Positions 55,520 to 64,000 of a DNA stretch of 64,000 nucleotides are shown piece by piece. The position numbers and the translations under genes were made by a program. The first letter of the stretch is position 1, and each line of letters begins with the position of its first letter. Source of the DNA: Phenylobacterium deserti (GTDB lineage Bacteria > Pseudomonadota > Alphaproteobacteria > Caulobacterales > Caulobacteraceae). The stretch is taken from NCBI GenBank assembly GCA_945883235.1, contig CAMCXF010000004.1, positions 1 to 64,000 of the forward strand, read 5' to 3'. Below the pieces are notes generated by a model. That model had not been told where the DNA came from. It saw only the letters and a program-made list of their open reading frames with translations, and ran no database searches.

Positions 55520-56602
55520 TTGGCCGACCTCTTCGACCCCCTGACCTTCGCCCATGGCCCCGCCATGAAAAACCGGTTCATGCTGGCACCGCTGACCAAC
55601 TGGCAGAGTCATCCCGACGGGCGGCTGTCCGACGATGAGTTCAAGTGGCTGACCCTGCGCGCCGAGGGCGGGTTCGGCCTGACCATGACCTGCGCGGCCC
55701 ATGTGCAGGCGGTGGGTCAGGGATTCCCCGGCCAGCTGGGCGTGTTCGGCGATCAGCATCTGGAGGGCCTCAGCCGGCTCGCCGCCGCGATCAAGGCCCA
55801 CGGCAGTGTCTCGTCGCTGCAGATGCACCACGCGGGCCACCGTTCGCCCAAGGAACTGGTCGGACAGCCGGTCTGTCCGTCGGATGACCCCGAGACCGGA
55901 GCCCGCGGCCTGTTGCTGGGCGAGGTCGAACAACTGATCGAGGACTTCGTAGCCTCCGCTGTCCGGTCCGAGCAGGCGGGCTTCGAGGGCGTCGAGATCC
56001 ACGGTGCCCACGGCTACATCATTGCCCAGTTCCTGTCGGCGGAGCTCAACCATCGTGCCGATCGCTACGGCGGCTCGGTCGAGAACCGTGCGCGCATCAT
56101 CCACGAGATCATTGACGGCGTCCGTAGTCGATGCCGCCCCGACTTCCAGCTGGGCCTGCGACTGTCGCCAGAGCGTTTCGGCCTTAAGCTGGGTGAGATC
56201 CTGGAGACGGCGCAGGTGATCCTGACCGACGGCCGCATCGACTATCTGGACATGTCGCTATGGGATGTCGCCAAGGAACCGATGGAAGCGGAATTCCAGG
56301 GCCGCTCGCTGATGTCGCATTTCACCGCGCTGGATCGCGGTCAGGTGCGGCTGGGTGTGGCGGGCAAGGTAACCAGCCCGGCCGTGGCGCGCGAGATGCT
56401 GGCCCAGGGTGCCGACTTCGTCCTGATCGGCCGCGCCGCGATCCTGCACCACGATTTCCCCGAGCTGTCCCGGGATCCGGCGTTTGAACCCATTGCACTG
56501 CCGGTGTCGCGTCAGCATCTGGTGAACGAAGGGCTGGGCCCGGCGTTTGTCGACTATATGGCGACGTGGAAGGGCTTCATTCAGGAGCCGGTGGACGCAT
56601 AG
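55520..56602 (+). CDS. NADH:flavin oxidoreductase, Old Yellow Enzyme family
   Basis: 360 residues from a TTG at 55520. TIM-barrel FMN enzyme: MKNRFMLAPLTNWQS at the N-terminus, LQMHHAGHRS, the EIHGAHGYIIAQFLSAELNH block followed by RADRYGGSVENR, and DFVLIGRAAILHHDFP at the phosphate site. Reduces activated alkenes or quinones with NAD(P)H. Single gene; expression probably controlled by the palindrome upstream. Confidence 0.92.
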   Translation: MADLFDPLTFAHGPAMKNRFMLAPLTNWQSHPDGRLSDDEFKWLTLRAEGGFGLTMTCAAHVQAVGQGFPGQLGVFGDQHLEGLSRLAAAIKAHGSVSSLQMHHAGHRSPKELVGQPVCPSDDPETGARGLLLGEVEQLIEDFVASAVRSEQAGFEGVEIHGAHGYIIAQFLSAELNHRADRYGGSVENRARIIHEIIDGVRSRCRPDFQLGLRLSPERFGLKLGEILETAQVILTDGRIDYLDMSLWDVAKEPMEAEFQGRSLMSHFTALDRGQVRLGVAGKVTSPAVAREMLAQGADFVLIGRAAILHHDFPELSRDPAFEPIALPVSRQHLVNEGLGPAFVDYMATWKGFIQEPVDA

Positions 56603-56646
56603 GGCGCTCACTTGATTTCCTCAGATGTAATCCTGAACCATCGACG

Positions 56647-56687
56647 CTGGGGGTCCCGGTCTTCGCCTATGCCGAAACCGGGATGAC
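56647..56687. repeat. REP-like hairpin overlapping the 3' end of glcF
   Basis: On the glcF strand it reads GTCATCCCGGTTTCGGCATA, then GGCGAAGACCGGGACCCCCAG. CCCGGTTTCGGC pairs imperfectly with GCGAAGACCGGG. The GTCATCCCGG end and the GGGACCCCCAG end match the 101-bp elements' termini. It supplies the last residues and the stop codon of glcF. Confidence 0.65.
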
Positions 56688-57944
56688 ACTCTGGGGTGGG
56701 GGTAGGGCAGCCGGCTTCGGCCCGCCCGTGGCCCAGTCCAGCAACTCTACGGGATGGACCACCGGCACCGAGAGCACCGGCGCCAGCTGCGTCATGCAGC
56801 CGATGTTGCCCGCCGCCACAACTACCGCGCCGGTGCGGTTGATGTTGGCGGCCTTGCGGTCGCGAAGTCGGGTGGCCAGGTCGGATTGCAGGATGTTGTA
56901 GACGCCGGCCGATCCACAGCAGAGGTGACCCTCGGCGACCGTGCGCACGTCGAACCCGGCCTCGGTCAACAGCGCCGGAGGACCGGTCTTGATCTGCTGA
57001 CCGTGCTGAAGCGAGCAGGCCGCGTGATAGGCCACGGCCAGACCCGAAGGCGTTGTCACCGGCGGCAGGCCGACCTCGGCGATGAATTCCAGGATATCTT
57101 TGGCGGGTACAGCCTCGCCTGCGACGCGCTGGTAGGCTTTCAGCATGGTGCCGCAGCCGGCCGCCGTGGTGATGATAGCGTCGACCTGGCCGGCGCGGGT
57201 CCAGGCGGCGAGGTTGTTGCGAGCCATGGATCTGGCTTCATCGGCGCGGCCGAGGTGTTCGGATAGCGCACCGCAGCAGCCTTCGCCCTTCGGGAGAACC
57301 ACCTCGTAGCCAGCACGGTTGAGCAGGCGCGTGGCAGCCTCGCGGATGTGTGGAGCCATGACCGGTTCCACGCAGCCTTGCAGCAGGATCACGCGTCCAC
57401 GGAGCGTGGCGGCTACCGGATTTTTCTGGGTGACTCCTCGGTCTTCGACGCCTTGTGGGAGAAGGTTGAGCATCGCCGACAGGGGTTTCAAACCCAGTCT
57501 GGTGAAGAGCGGCGTCAGTGGTTTGGCAAATCGCCCAACGGACAGCGCCGCCCGCAACCGTCCGGGTCGTGTCAACACCCCCGCCAGCACCGCGCGCAGG
57601 AGCCGCTCGGGCCAGGGCCGCACATGGTGCGTCTCGATATGCGCCCGGGCGTGATCGATCAGCTGGGCGTAGTCGACGCCGGAGGGGCAGGTGGTGGTGC
57701 AGGCCAGGCACGACAGGCAGCGGTCCACGTGAGTGACGGTGCTGGCAGGGGGCGGACCGCCATCCTCCAGCATCGCCTTGATCAGTTCGATCCGGCCGCG
57801 CGGGCTGTCGCGTTCGTCGCCCAACAGGACGTAGGTTGGGCAGGTCGCGGTGCAGAAGCCGCAGTGGACGCACTTTCGGATTGCCTTGGCCGAGGCGGCG
57901 ATTTCGGGGTCGACCAACTGGGCGGGTGTGAATGAGGTTCTCAT
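56667..57944 (-). CDS. glcF: Glycolate oxidase iron-sulfur subunit GlcF
   Basis: 425 residues. Two 4Fe-4S motifs at the N-terminus: Cys25/28/31/35 and Cys76/79/82/86, both CxxCxxCxxxCP, followed by two CCG-type domains (GCCGALSEHLGR, LCCGSAG). It carries electrons from GlcDE to the membrane. Last in glcDEF; its final residues SVIPVSA derive from a REP-like repeat. Start overlaps the glcE stop by four bases. Confidence 0.93.
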   Translation of the reverse strand: MRTSFTPAQLVDPEIAASAKAIRKCVHCGFCTATCPTYVLLGDERDSPRGRIELIKAMLEDGGPPPASTVTHVDRCLSCLACTTTCPSGVDYAQLIDHARAHIETHHVRPWPERLLRAVLAGVLTRPGRLRAALSVGRFAKPLTPLFTRLGLKPLSAMLNLLPQGVEDRGVTQKNPVAATLRGRVILLQGCVEPVMAPHIREAATRLLNRAGYEVVLPKGEGCCGALSEHLGRADEARSMARNNLAAWTRAGQVDAIITTAAGCGTMLKAYQRVAGEAVPAKDILEFIAEVGLPPVTTPSGLAVAYHAACSLQHGQQIKTGPPALLTEAGFDVRTVAEGHLCCGSAGVYNILQSDLATRLRDRKAANINRTGAVVVAAGNIGCMTQLAPVLSVPVVHPVELLDWATGGPKPAALPPPQSVIPVSA

Positions 57945-59113
57945 GCGCCCGCCTCCATACGTCCGGGATTGAGTACCCCCAGAGGATCAAATGCCGCCTT
58001 TACCCGCGCCTGGAGCGCACCAAGTGACCCGCTTCGTCCCGTAAAGGCTTCACCGCCCCGGAGGCAAAGCGCGTGGCCACCAAGGCTGTGAACCACGGCA
58101 CGAACCTGTTGCGCCGGGACATCGGTGAGCAGCCAGACCTGGCCGCCAGCCCAGTCGTAGAGCGCGTCGCCTGGCAATTGATGCGGCCCGCGCCAGCCGT
58201 CAGCGGGCGGCAGCGAAAGCCGCCACAGGGGTCGCGGGTCTCCGACAAAGGCATCGAGCTCGCGGATCTGGCCCCAGAACTCACGGCTGTGCGCGGCGTC
58301 CAGTCGCTCGATCCGTCCGAAGGATTTCAGCGCGGCGACCAGGGCCTCGATCCGCGACGCCACCGAAGACTCAAACCCGTCAAGGCGCAGCGCGGTCACG
58401 GCCATTGCGGCCTTGAGCGGTGCGGCCCCCGCCGCGAACGCCGGAAGATGCGCCGCGCCGGAGACATCGAACGGGCCGTTCATGGCCACGCCCATTGCCT
58501 CGCAGGCTGCCTCGTCGGTGAGGCCAAACATCAACAGGCTGGTCTCCGCGCGCGGGGCGGGCAGCACCTTGATGGTAACTTCGGTGAGAATCGCCAACGT
58601 GCCCCACGACCCGGCCATCAGCTTCATCAGGTCGTAGCCGGTGACGTTCTTGACGACCTTGCCGCCGGCCTTGAACACCTCGCCGCGACCGGACACGGCC
58701 TCGAAGCCGAGGAAGTGGTCGCGGGCGGCGCCGGCGCGAACGCGTCTGGGTCCGGAGAGATTGGTCGCCAGCACGCCACCAAGCGTTGGCTCGCCTTGTG
58801 CGCCCAGCAGCCTGGTCAAGCGCGGCGGCTCGAAGGCCAGCATCTGGCCGCACCCGGCGACCAGTGTCTCAAGATCGGCGATGCGAACGCCGGGCTGTGC
58901 GGTCAGCACAAGTTCGTCCGGTGCGTAGTCGATCACCCTGTTCAAGCCCGCCGTCGAGACCACCAGATCGGCCGCGCCAAGGACACCGATCGCGCGTTTG
59001 GTGCCGCCGCCAATTACTTCGATATGCCGACCCTTTGCCCCGGCTTCGGCGACGGCATGCACCACCGCGTCAGGCGTTGCTGGCGAAATAGTACGGATCG
59101 GTACGTTTCGCAT
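57941..59113 (-). CDS. glcE: Glycolate oxidase FAD-binding subunit GlcE
   Basis: 390 residues. FAD_binding_4 domain with IEVIGGGTKRAIG, EPTLGGVLATNLSGPRRVRA and VVKNVTGYDLMKLMAGSWGT, the GlcE signature. Forms the catalytic part with GlcD. Start overlaps the glcD stop by one base. Confidence 0.93.
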   Translation of the reverse strand: MRNVPIRTISPATPDAVVHAVAEAGAKGRHIEVIGGGTKRAIGVLGAADLVVSTAGLNRVIDYAPDELVLTAQPGVRIADLETLVAGCGQMLAFEPPRLTRLLGAQGEPTLGGVLATNLSGPRRVRAGAARDHFLGFEAVSGRGEVFKAGGKVVKNVTGYDLMKLMAGSWGTLAILTEVTIKVLPAPRAETSLLMFGLTDEAACEAMGVAMNGPFDVSGAAHLPAFAAGAAPLKAAMAVTALRLDGFESSVASRIEALVAALKSFGRIERLDAAHSREFWGQIRELDAFVGDPRPLWRLSLPPADGWRGPHQLPGDALYDWAGGQVWLLTDVPAQQVRAVVHSLGGHALCLRGGEAFTGRSGSLGALQARVKAAFDPLGVLNPGRMEAGA

Positions 59114-60636
59114 CAGAAGCGCGGCAAGTCAGGGAAGGCCAGCTTCCCGCGATGGACGTGCACGCGCCCTAGCTCAGCGCAGCGATGCAACACCGGGAAA
59201 ACCTTGCCCGGATTGAGCAGCAGGCCGGGATCGAAGGCGCATTTGACTCGCTGCTGGCAGGCCAGATCGGTCTCGTCGAACATCTCGCCCATCAGATCGC
59301 GCTTCTCGACACCGACGCCGTGCTCGCCGGTCAGCACGCCGCCGACGGCTACGCACAGCTTCAGGATATCGGCCCCGAAGGCCTCGGCCTTTTCCAGGTC
59401 GCCGGGAATGTCAGCGTCATACAGGATCAGGGGGTGCAGATTGCCGTCGCCAGCGTGGAAGACATTGGCGACGCCCAGTCCGTACTGCGTGCCGAGCTCG
59501 GAGATCCGGCCAAGCACCTGTGGCAGCTTTCCGCGCGGGATGGTGCCGTCCATGCAGAAATAGTCCGGCGCGATCCGGCCCACCGCCGGGAACGCGGCCT
59601 TGCGACCGGCCCAGAATGCCTGACGTTCCGCCTCCGACTGTGACACGCGCTCGAAGGTGACGCCGCGGGCCGCCGCCATTATCCGGATAAGATCGACAAG
59701 TTCATCGCACTCGGCTTCCGGTCCATCCAGTTCGACGATCAACAGGGCTGCGCAGTCGACCGGGTATCCCACACCCACGAACGCTTCGGCCGCCCTGATC
59801 GCGGGACTATCCATCATTTCCAGGCCAGCCGGGATCACGCCGGCCGCGATGATGTCTCCCACCAGCGCACCAGCTTCCTCTACGGAATGAAACCCCAGCA
59901 GCATCGCCTTGGCGGTTGCGGGCTTCGGCAGGATGCGCACCGTCACCTCGGTCACAATGCCCAGCAGACCCTCCGAGCCCGTGACGAGCCCCAATAGGTC
60001 ATAGCCGTCGGCGTCCATCGCCTTGCCGCCCAGGCGCACGATTTCACCGCTCATCAGCACCAGTTCGCAGCCCAGCAGGTTGTTGGTGGTCAGGCCGTAT
60101 TTCAGGCAATGCACTCCGCCGGAATTCTCCGCCACATTGCCGCCGATGGTGCAGGCGATCTGACTGGACGGGTCGGGGGCGTAGTAGAACCCTTTGGCCT
60201 CCACAGCCCCGGTGATCGCCAGGTTGGTGACGCCCGGTTGCACGACGGCACAACGGTTGGCGTAGTCCACCTCCAGGACGCGGTTGAATTTCGACAGACC
60301 CACCACGACGCTGTCGGCCAGCGGCAGCGCACCGCCGGACAGCGAGGTCCCCGCCCCGCGCGGTACCACCTTGACGCCGTTGGTCTGACACCAGGCCAGG
60401 ATCCGCGCGACCTGGTCCGTGGTGTCCGGCAGCACCACCGCGATGGGGGCCTGCCGATAGGCCGACAATCCGTCGCTCTCGAAGGGGACGAGGTCCGAGG
60501 GTTCGCTGACCACGCCTTCGCCGGGCACGATCTGCGACAACGCCCGCACGATCTCAGCCTTTCGGGCGATCAACGTGGGGTCCGGCGCAGGCATCTTCAT
60601 GGGGGGACGGTAGGCGGAGACGGCGTGCAGCGCCAT
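59113..60636 (-). CDS. glcD: Glycolate oxidase subunit GlcD
   Basis: 507 residues from the ATG at 60636; another ATG at residue 13 is possible. FAD_binding_4 motif VVPRGAGTSLSGGALPLADS and GNVAENSGGVHCLKYGLTTN, then FAD-oxidase C domain with FHAGDGNLHPLILYD and GVLTGEHGVGVEKRDLMGEM. It oxidises glycolate or a similar 2-hydroxyacid to the oxoacid. First of glcDEF. Confidence 0.94.
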   Translation of the reverse strand: MALHAVSAYRPPMKMPAPDPTLIARKAEIVRALSQIVPGEGVVSEPSDLVPFESDGLSAYRQAPIAVVLPDTTDQVARILAWCQTNGVKVVPRGAGTSLSGGALPLADSVVVGLSKFNRVLEVDYANRCAVVQPGVTNLAITGAVEAKGFYYAPDPSSQIACTIGGNVAENSGGVHCLKYGLTTNNLLGCELVLMSGEIVRLGGKAMDADGYDLLGLVTGSEGLLGIVTEVTVRILPKPATAKAMLLGFHSVEEAGALVGDIIAAGVIPAGLEMMDSPAIRAAEAFVGVGYPVDCAALLIVELDGPEAECDELVDLIRIMAAARGVTFERVSQSEAERQAFWAGRKAAFPAVGRIAPDYFCMDGTIPRGKLPQVLGRISELGTQYGLGVANVFHAGDGNLHPLILYDADIPGDLEKAEAFGADILKLCVAVGGVLTGEHGVGVEKRDLMGEMFDETDLACQQRVKCAFDPGLLLNPGKVFPVLHRCAELGRVHVHRGKLAFPDLPRF

Positions 60637-60644
60637 CGCCTGAT

Positions 60645-60794
60645 CTATCCAAACAGCCGATAGACGGCGGTGCCCAGTTCACGGTGGATTTTCAACACCC
60701 GCAGACGGGAATGTCGATCCACGGCGTTGATGGCCCGTTCGGCGCGGGCCGCATCGCGGGTCTGCAGCACGACTCGGGATGAAACCCGGCCCAT
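60645..60794 (-). CDS. Small basic protein upstream of glcD
   Basis: 49 residues, sequence MGRVSSRVVLQTRDAARAER followed by AINAVDRHSRLRVLKIHREL, GTAVYRLFG. GAGGAA lies four bases before the ATG. It ends nine bases before glcD, so it would lead the glc operon. No family recognised. The rest of the region 60795-60954 holds the divergent upstream sequence with no clear promoter boxes. Confidence 0.5.
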   Translation of the reverse strand: MGRVSSRVVLQTRDAARAERAINAVDRHSRLRVLKIHRELGTAVYRLFG

Positions 60795-60954
60795 GATTCC
60801 TCAATGAGCAAGGGTAGAGCCCATGGCTCAGGATCACGACGCCATGCCTTCAAGTCCACCATTGGCCCGTTGTAGGATTTCCGTTCGTGTGACGGATTGT
60901 AGACAAAATAGCATCGGTCCCCTCAAGTTCGGGTAGAGCGCAACGAGGAAACAC

Positions 60955-61347
60955 ATGGACATCCGACTTCTCGGCCACGCTTCCAGTCTAGCCATGCTTC
61001 TTGCGACGGGAACCGGTGTGGCGGCCCGCGCTCAGGCCCCCTCGAACGAGATTCAGGAGGTGATCGTTTCCGCCCGCAAGACCGAGGAGAAGCTCAAGGA
61101 CGTGCCGATCGCGGCAACCGTTCTGGACGAGACGGCCATCCGCGACCAGGGCGGCGTGCGAACCATGGAAGACCTGCTCGCCGATGCCCCGGCTGTCCAC
61201 TTCCTCGACACCACTTCGCCGACCAACTCAGAAGTCACCATCCGGGGTTCCGGCACCAGCCGCGGCACCAAGGCCGAGGCTGCCGTCGGCCTCTACAGGA
61301 ACGGGGCCTATGTGGGCGGCGAGGGGACCTTGAGATGCGCAGGATGA
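60955..61347 (+). pseudogene. TonB-dependent receptor reduced to signal peptide and plug
   Basis: 130 residues. Signal peptide to about residue 27, then the start of a receptor plug: EVIVSARKTEEKLKDVPIAA, MEDLLADAPAVHF, VTIRGSGTSRG and AVGLYRNGAYVGG. It then runs into EGTLRCAG and a stop, in the place where the rest of the plug and the beta barrel (normally 600 more residues) should be. The remaining open frame overlaps the carboxylesterase start by 13 bases. GAGGAA precedes the ATG. Confidence 0.78.
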
Positions 61348-62867
61348 AGACTTTTGTCGCGGGCTTCGGACTGGCGCTCTTTGCGTCACTGTCGGCGTCA
61401 GCGGTGGAGCCGGTCGTGAACATCGCCCAGGGATCGCTTCGCGGCGAGACCCTGGGGGCAATCTCCCGCTTCATGGGGGTTCCCTTCGCACTGCCGCCGA
61501 CGGGTGACCTCCGCTGGCGTCCTCCGACGGCTCCGGCGGCATGGCCGGGCGTGCGGGCTGCGACGTCTGCGGGACCCGCCTGTCCCCAGGCGGCGGTCGC
61601 AAGTCTTGCCGGTGATCTGCGCAATCTGCCGCAGGACGAGGATTGCCTCTATCTCAATGTGTGGGCCCCGGCGGACGGCAAGCGCCTCCCCGTCATGGTC
61701 TGGATCTACGGCGGTGCCTATCGTCAGGGAGCTTCCAACCTGCCGCTCTACAACGGCGCGCCTCTGGCCAGGCAGGGCGTCATTGTCGTGACGCTCAACT
61801 ATCGCTTGGGCCCCTTCGGTTTCTTCGCCCATCCCGCATTGACCCGCGAAGCCGCGCCGGATGCGCCGCTCGGTAATTATGGACTAATGGACCAGCTCGC
61901 CGCGCTCAGGTGGGTCCAGCAGAACATCGCAGCCTTCGGCGGAGACCCCGCCCGGGTGACGGTGTTTGGCGAGTCTGCCGGCGGCGGCAGCATTCTGCAC
62001 CTGATGACGATCCCCGAGGCTCGTGGCCTGTTCGCCCAGGCCATCGTCCAATCCGGGGGCGGGCTTACCAATCCCGCGGATCTAAAGACCCGCGAGGCTG
62101 TGGGCCTGCGCCTTGCCCAAGCCGCGGGCGCGCCGGCGGACGCGATAGCCCATGACCTCCGCGCCTTGAAGCCGGGCGATCTGGTGGAGGCCGCAAACCG
62201 GGTTCCCGGCTCAGCGCCCGCGCCCTTCCTTGACGGGCGCCTGCTCAAGACGGCACCGTGGCGGGTCTTTCAGGCTGGCGGCGCGATGGACATTCCGCTG
62301 TTGATCGGGGCCAACAGCAATGAGGCCAGCGTGATGGCCGCCTTGGGCGTACCCCTGACGGCGGCGGACGCCTTCCTCGGGCCGGACAAGGCCAGGGCCA
62401 AGGCGGTCTATGGCGACATCGCCGACACCGAACGCGCCCGCCAGGTACTGGGAGACGCCTGGTTCGTAGCGCCGGCGCGCTGGGTCGCAGGCGCGTCCGG
62501 CGCTCCGGCCTATCTGTATCACTTCGACTATGTGCTCGAGGCCCAAAGGGGTCGGGTGGCCGGCGTGAATCACGGTGGCGAGATCCCTTACGTCTTCAAG
62601 ACCTGGGACGCGTACCCAGCGCTGGCAGTCAACATGACGCAAGGTGACCGCGCCTATGTGGAACGGGTATCGGCCTGCTGGGTGAGCTTTGCCAAATCCG
62701 GCCAGCCAGACTGCATCCCGGGCGGGACTTGGCCAGCCTACGACCCGGCCAAGGACGCGCTCGTGTTGTTCGCAGACACGCCCGCGGTCCGCGCCGGGTT
62801 CCGGAAGCAGCAACTGGACCTGCTTCTGGACGAGTTCTTCCGGACGGTGCGGCCTGACGCGCCCTGA
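61335..62867 (+). CDS. Secreted type-B carboxylesterase
   Basis: 510 residues with a signal peptide to about residue 23 (ASA). EDCLYLNVWAP, WIYGGAY at the oxyanion site, FGESAGGGS near residue 213, NSNEASV and GVNHGGEIPYVF hold the triad. ATG at 61335 is chosen because GAGGGGA lies before it; a second ATG follows three codons later. It sits at the broken end of the TonB receptor and likely uses its promoter. Same family as the enzyme at 20215-21900. Confidence 0.9.
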   Translation: MRRMKTFVAGFGLALFASLSASAVEPVVNIAQGSLRGETLGAISRFMGVPFALPPTGDLRWRPPTAPAAWPGVRAATSAGPACPQAAVASLAGDLRNLPQDEDCLYLNVWAPADGKRLPVMVWIYGGAYRQGASNLPLYNGAPLARQGVIVVTLNYRLGPFGFFAHPALTREAAPDAPLGNYGLMDQLAALRWVQQNIAAFGGDPARVTVFGESAGGGSILHLMTIPEARGLFAQAIVQSGGGLTNPADLKTREAVGLRLAQAAGAPADAIAHDLRALKPGDLVEAANRVPGSAPAPFLDGRLLKTAPWRVFQAGGAMDIPLLIGANSNEASVMAALGVPLTAADAFLGPDKARAKAVYGDIADTERARQVLGDAWFVAPARWVAGASGAPAYLYHFDYVLEAQRGRVAGVNHGGEIPYVFKTWDAYPALAVNMTQGDRAYVERVSACWVSFAKSGQPDCIPGGTWPAYDPAKDALVLFADTPAVRAGFRKQQLDLLLDEFFRTVRPDAP

Positions 62868-62871
62868 TCGC

Positions 62872-63717
62872 TCACCCGTCGTAGAACAGCGCCGGGTGCA
62901 GACCGATGACGCGGCGGTCGCGTTCCGTGGTTGCCCGGGCGATGGCCTCCGGCGACAGCTGATTGGCATCATTGGTCGGTAGAAGGCGCTGGGCGATATC
63001 GCGGCGGCCATAGTGAACCTGGAGGAAGAACCGGCCGTGGTCGCCGTCCTTCGTCGGCATGCGGCGATGCCAGACGTCGGAGACAAACAGGCCCGCATCT
63101 CCCGCCCGGGTCAGTAGCGGCACCACGCGCTGGCCCTCATAGTCTAGATCATCATCCATGCTGCGCGCGTGAGGCGGTGCCCGGCCTGACAGGTGGCTGC
63201 CCGGTAGCACGCCGGTCGGACCGTCTTCCCGCGCACAGTCCTGCAGATAAAGATGAACCCCGATCGCGAACACGGGGTGGGGAATGTCGGCGGGCCAGCG
63301 CACCCCCGCGGGCAGAGGTACATGCGGCCCGGCGTCGATGTGCCAGCTCTGGCCGCCGTGCGAGCCGGGATGGCCCGCCGGGTTCCGCCAGGCGGTGTTG
63401 GCGATCACGTGGCAGTCCTCGCCCAGCAGGGGCTCGATCACCGACAACAGGCGCGGGTGCGCGCAGGCACGCTGGGCGGCGGGGCTGCGGTTGAGCATGG
63501 CATATCGGAACATGGCCGCGTCTTCAGGCGACCGGTCGCCACGCGGGTCGGCCGGATCGTGGTCGTAAATTTCGCCGATCTCGGCGCGCAGATCGGCGAT
63601 TTCACCCGGCGAGAACAGGTCCCGGATGATGGCGTAACCGTCCCGCTCCAGCTGGATGGACTCGTCGGGTGCCGGCTCGTTGCGGACTTCAAGATACGGG
63701 CGGCCGCGTCGGATCAT
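62872..63717 (-). CDS. Phytanoyl-CoA dioxygenase (PhyH) family protein
   Basis: 281 residues. Fe(II)/2-oxoglutarate oxygenase fold: LERDGYAIIRDLFSPGEIAD at the N-terminus, WHIDAG (HxD iron ligands) near residue 124, and VWHRRMP with the distal His and a downstream Arg for 2-oxoglutarate. It hydroxylates a hydrophobic or small-molecule substrate that cannot be told from sequence. Convergent with the esterase gene, four bases away. Confidence 0.85.
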   Translation of the reverse strand: MIRRGRPYLEVRNEPAPDESIQLERDGYAIIRDLFSPGEIADLRAEIGEIYDHDPADPRGDRSPEDAAMFRYAMLNRSPAAQRACAHPRLLSVIEPLLGEDCHVIANTAWRNPAGHPGSHGGQSWHIDAGPHVPLPAGVRWPADIPHPVFAIGVHLYLQDCAREDGPTGVLPGSHLSGRAPPHARSMDDDLDYEGQRVVPLLTRAGDAGLFVSDVWHRRMPTKDGDHGRFFLQVHYGRRDIAQRLLPTNDANQLSPEAIARATTERDRRVIGLHPALFYDG

Positions 63718-63781
63718 GCTCAGGCTCCATACAAACCCAGCCTATCCGCCGCCCGCGCGGCGCGCCACTGTGAAGGATCGC

Positions 63782-64000
63782 CTACTCGCCCCGGAACGCC
63801 GGCGTCCGCTTTTCGTTGAAGCTCGCAACGCCTTCGCGGCGGTCGGCGGTGGTGAAGAGGTGGTTGTAGAGGCTGAGTTCCAGATCCATCGCCTGCTTCA
63901 GGTCCAGGTCCTGGCCGCCGTGGACAACGCGCTTCAACGCTCGCACCGACAGTGGCGCGCGGCTGGCGATCTGGGTGGCCACGGCCAGCACGGTATCCAG
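63782..64000 (-). CDS. C-terminal end of an enoyl-CoA hydratase/isomerase (partial)
   Basis: The gene enters from the window end and stops at TAG 63784-63782. The visible 72 residues, ASRAPLSVRALKRVVHGGQD, then LELSLYNHLFTTADRREGVA and FNEKRTPAFRGE, are the C-terminus of crotonase-family hydratases/isomerases. The active site lies outside. A beta-oxidation role fits the dehydrogenases in the window, but linkage is only positional. Confidence 0.85.
   Translation of the reverse strand: MDTVLAVATQIASRAPLSVRALKRVVHGGQDLDLKQAMDLELSLYNHLFTTADRREGVASFNEKRTPAFRGE

Noticed and set aside
58073-59563. A 496-codon open frame on the plus strand
   Set aside because: Antisense to glcE and glcD, no recognisable domain.

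Overview
The window is GC-rich, densely coded, single-chromosome-like DNA from an alphaproteobacterium. The best fit is the Caulobacterales (Caulobacter/Phenylobacterium type). This rests on a PodJ-like polar protein with Sel1 repeats, the rpmH-rnpA-yidC-yihA block, NodT-type efflux outer-membrane lipoproteins, a large acyl-CoA dehydrogenase repertoire and REP-like palindromes of the kind seen in that order. The taxonomic call is inference. No tRNA, rRNA, CRISPR array, insertion sequence or intact prophage was seen.

Layout. 1-11 kb: tail of a probable class III cyclase, a lipoprotein methyltransferase, a DNA-repair pair (Lhr-like helicase and PdeM nuclease), a TauE exporter pair, the PodJ-like protein and an MprF-like lipid aminoacyltransferase. 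11.2-19.1 kb: six acyl-CoA dehydrogenase genes in a row, five similar 400-residue proteins and one different 365-residue protein, ending at a strong terminator. Three 101-bp repeat copies lie in the gaps. 19.5-27.6 kb: an orphan terminase-small-subunit-like protein, esterases, a degenerate receiver protein, purA with a terminator-like hairpin in its leader, and a dehydratase. 27.7-34.3 kb: a three-gene RND efflux operon divergent from its probable TetR regulator. 34.4-40.4 kb: a decayed M28 peptidase, an SDR, hydrolases and a TetR-led three-gene operon. 40.5-43.6 kb: rpmH-rnpA-yidC-yihA. 43.6-49.5 kb: the MoxR/DUF58/SpoIIM/RDD/DUF4350/DUF4129 operon on the minus strand. 49.7-56.6 kb: adenine deaminase, an aromatic-acid-type MFS transporter, a secreted beta-helix/di-heme cytochrome/CAP-domain trio, and an Old Yellow Enzyme behind a perfect palindrome. 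56.7-64 kb: glycolate oxidase glcDEF, a beheaded TonB receptor fused by overlap to a carboxylesterase, a PhyH-type dioxygenase and the end of an enoyl-CoA hydratase.

The most interesting signal is the acyl-CoA dehydrogenase cluster. The five large proteins keep the helix Glu that serves as catalytic base in the IVD/LCAD-type enzymes but lack the Arg-x-Gln-Phe-Gly and Gln-x-His-Gly-Gly cofactor motifs. The single small protein has those motifs but not the Glu. This is the division of labour known from actinobacterial steroid-side-chain alpha2beta2 dehydrogenases, here apparently with five alpha chains sharing one beta chain. Other notable items are a palindromic repeat inserted in frame in the helicase, repeats that supply the ends of glcF and of the RND permease gene, and several perfect operator-like palindromes.
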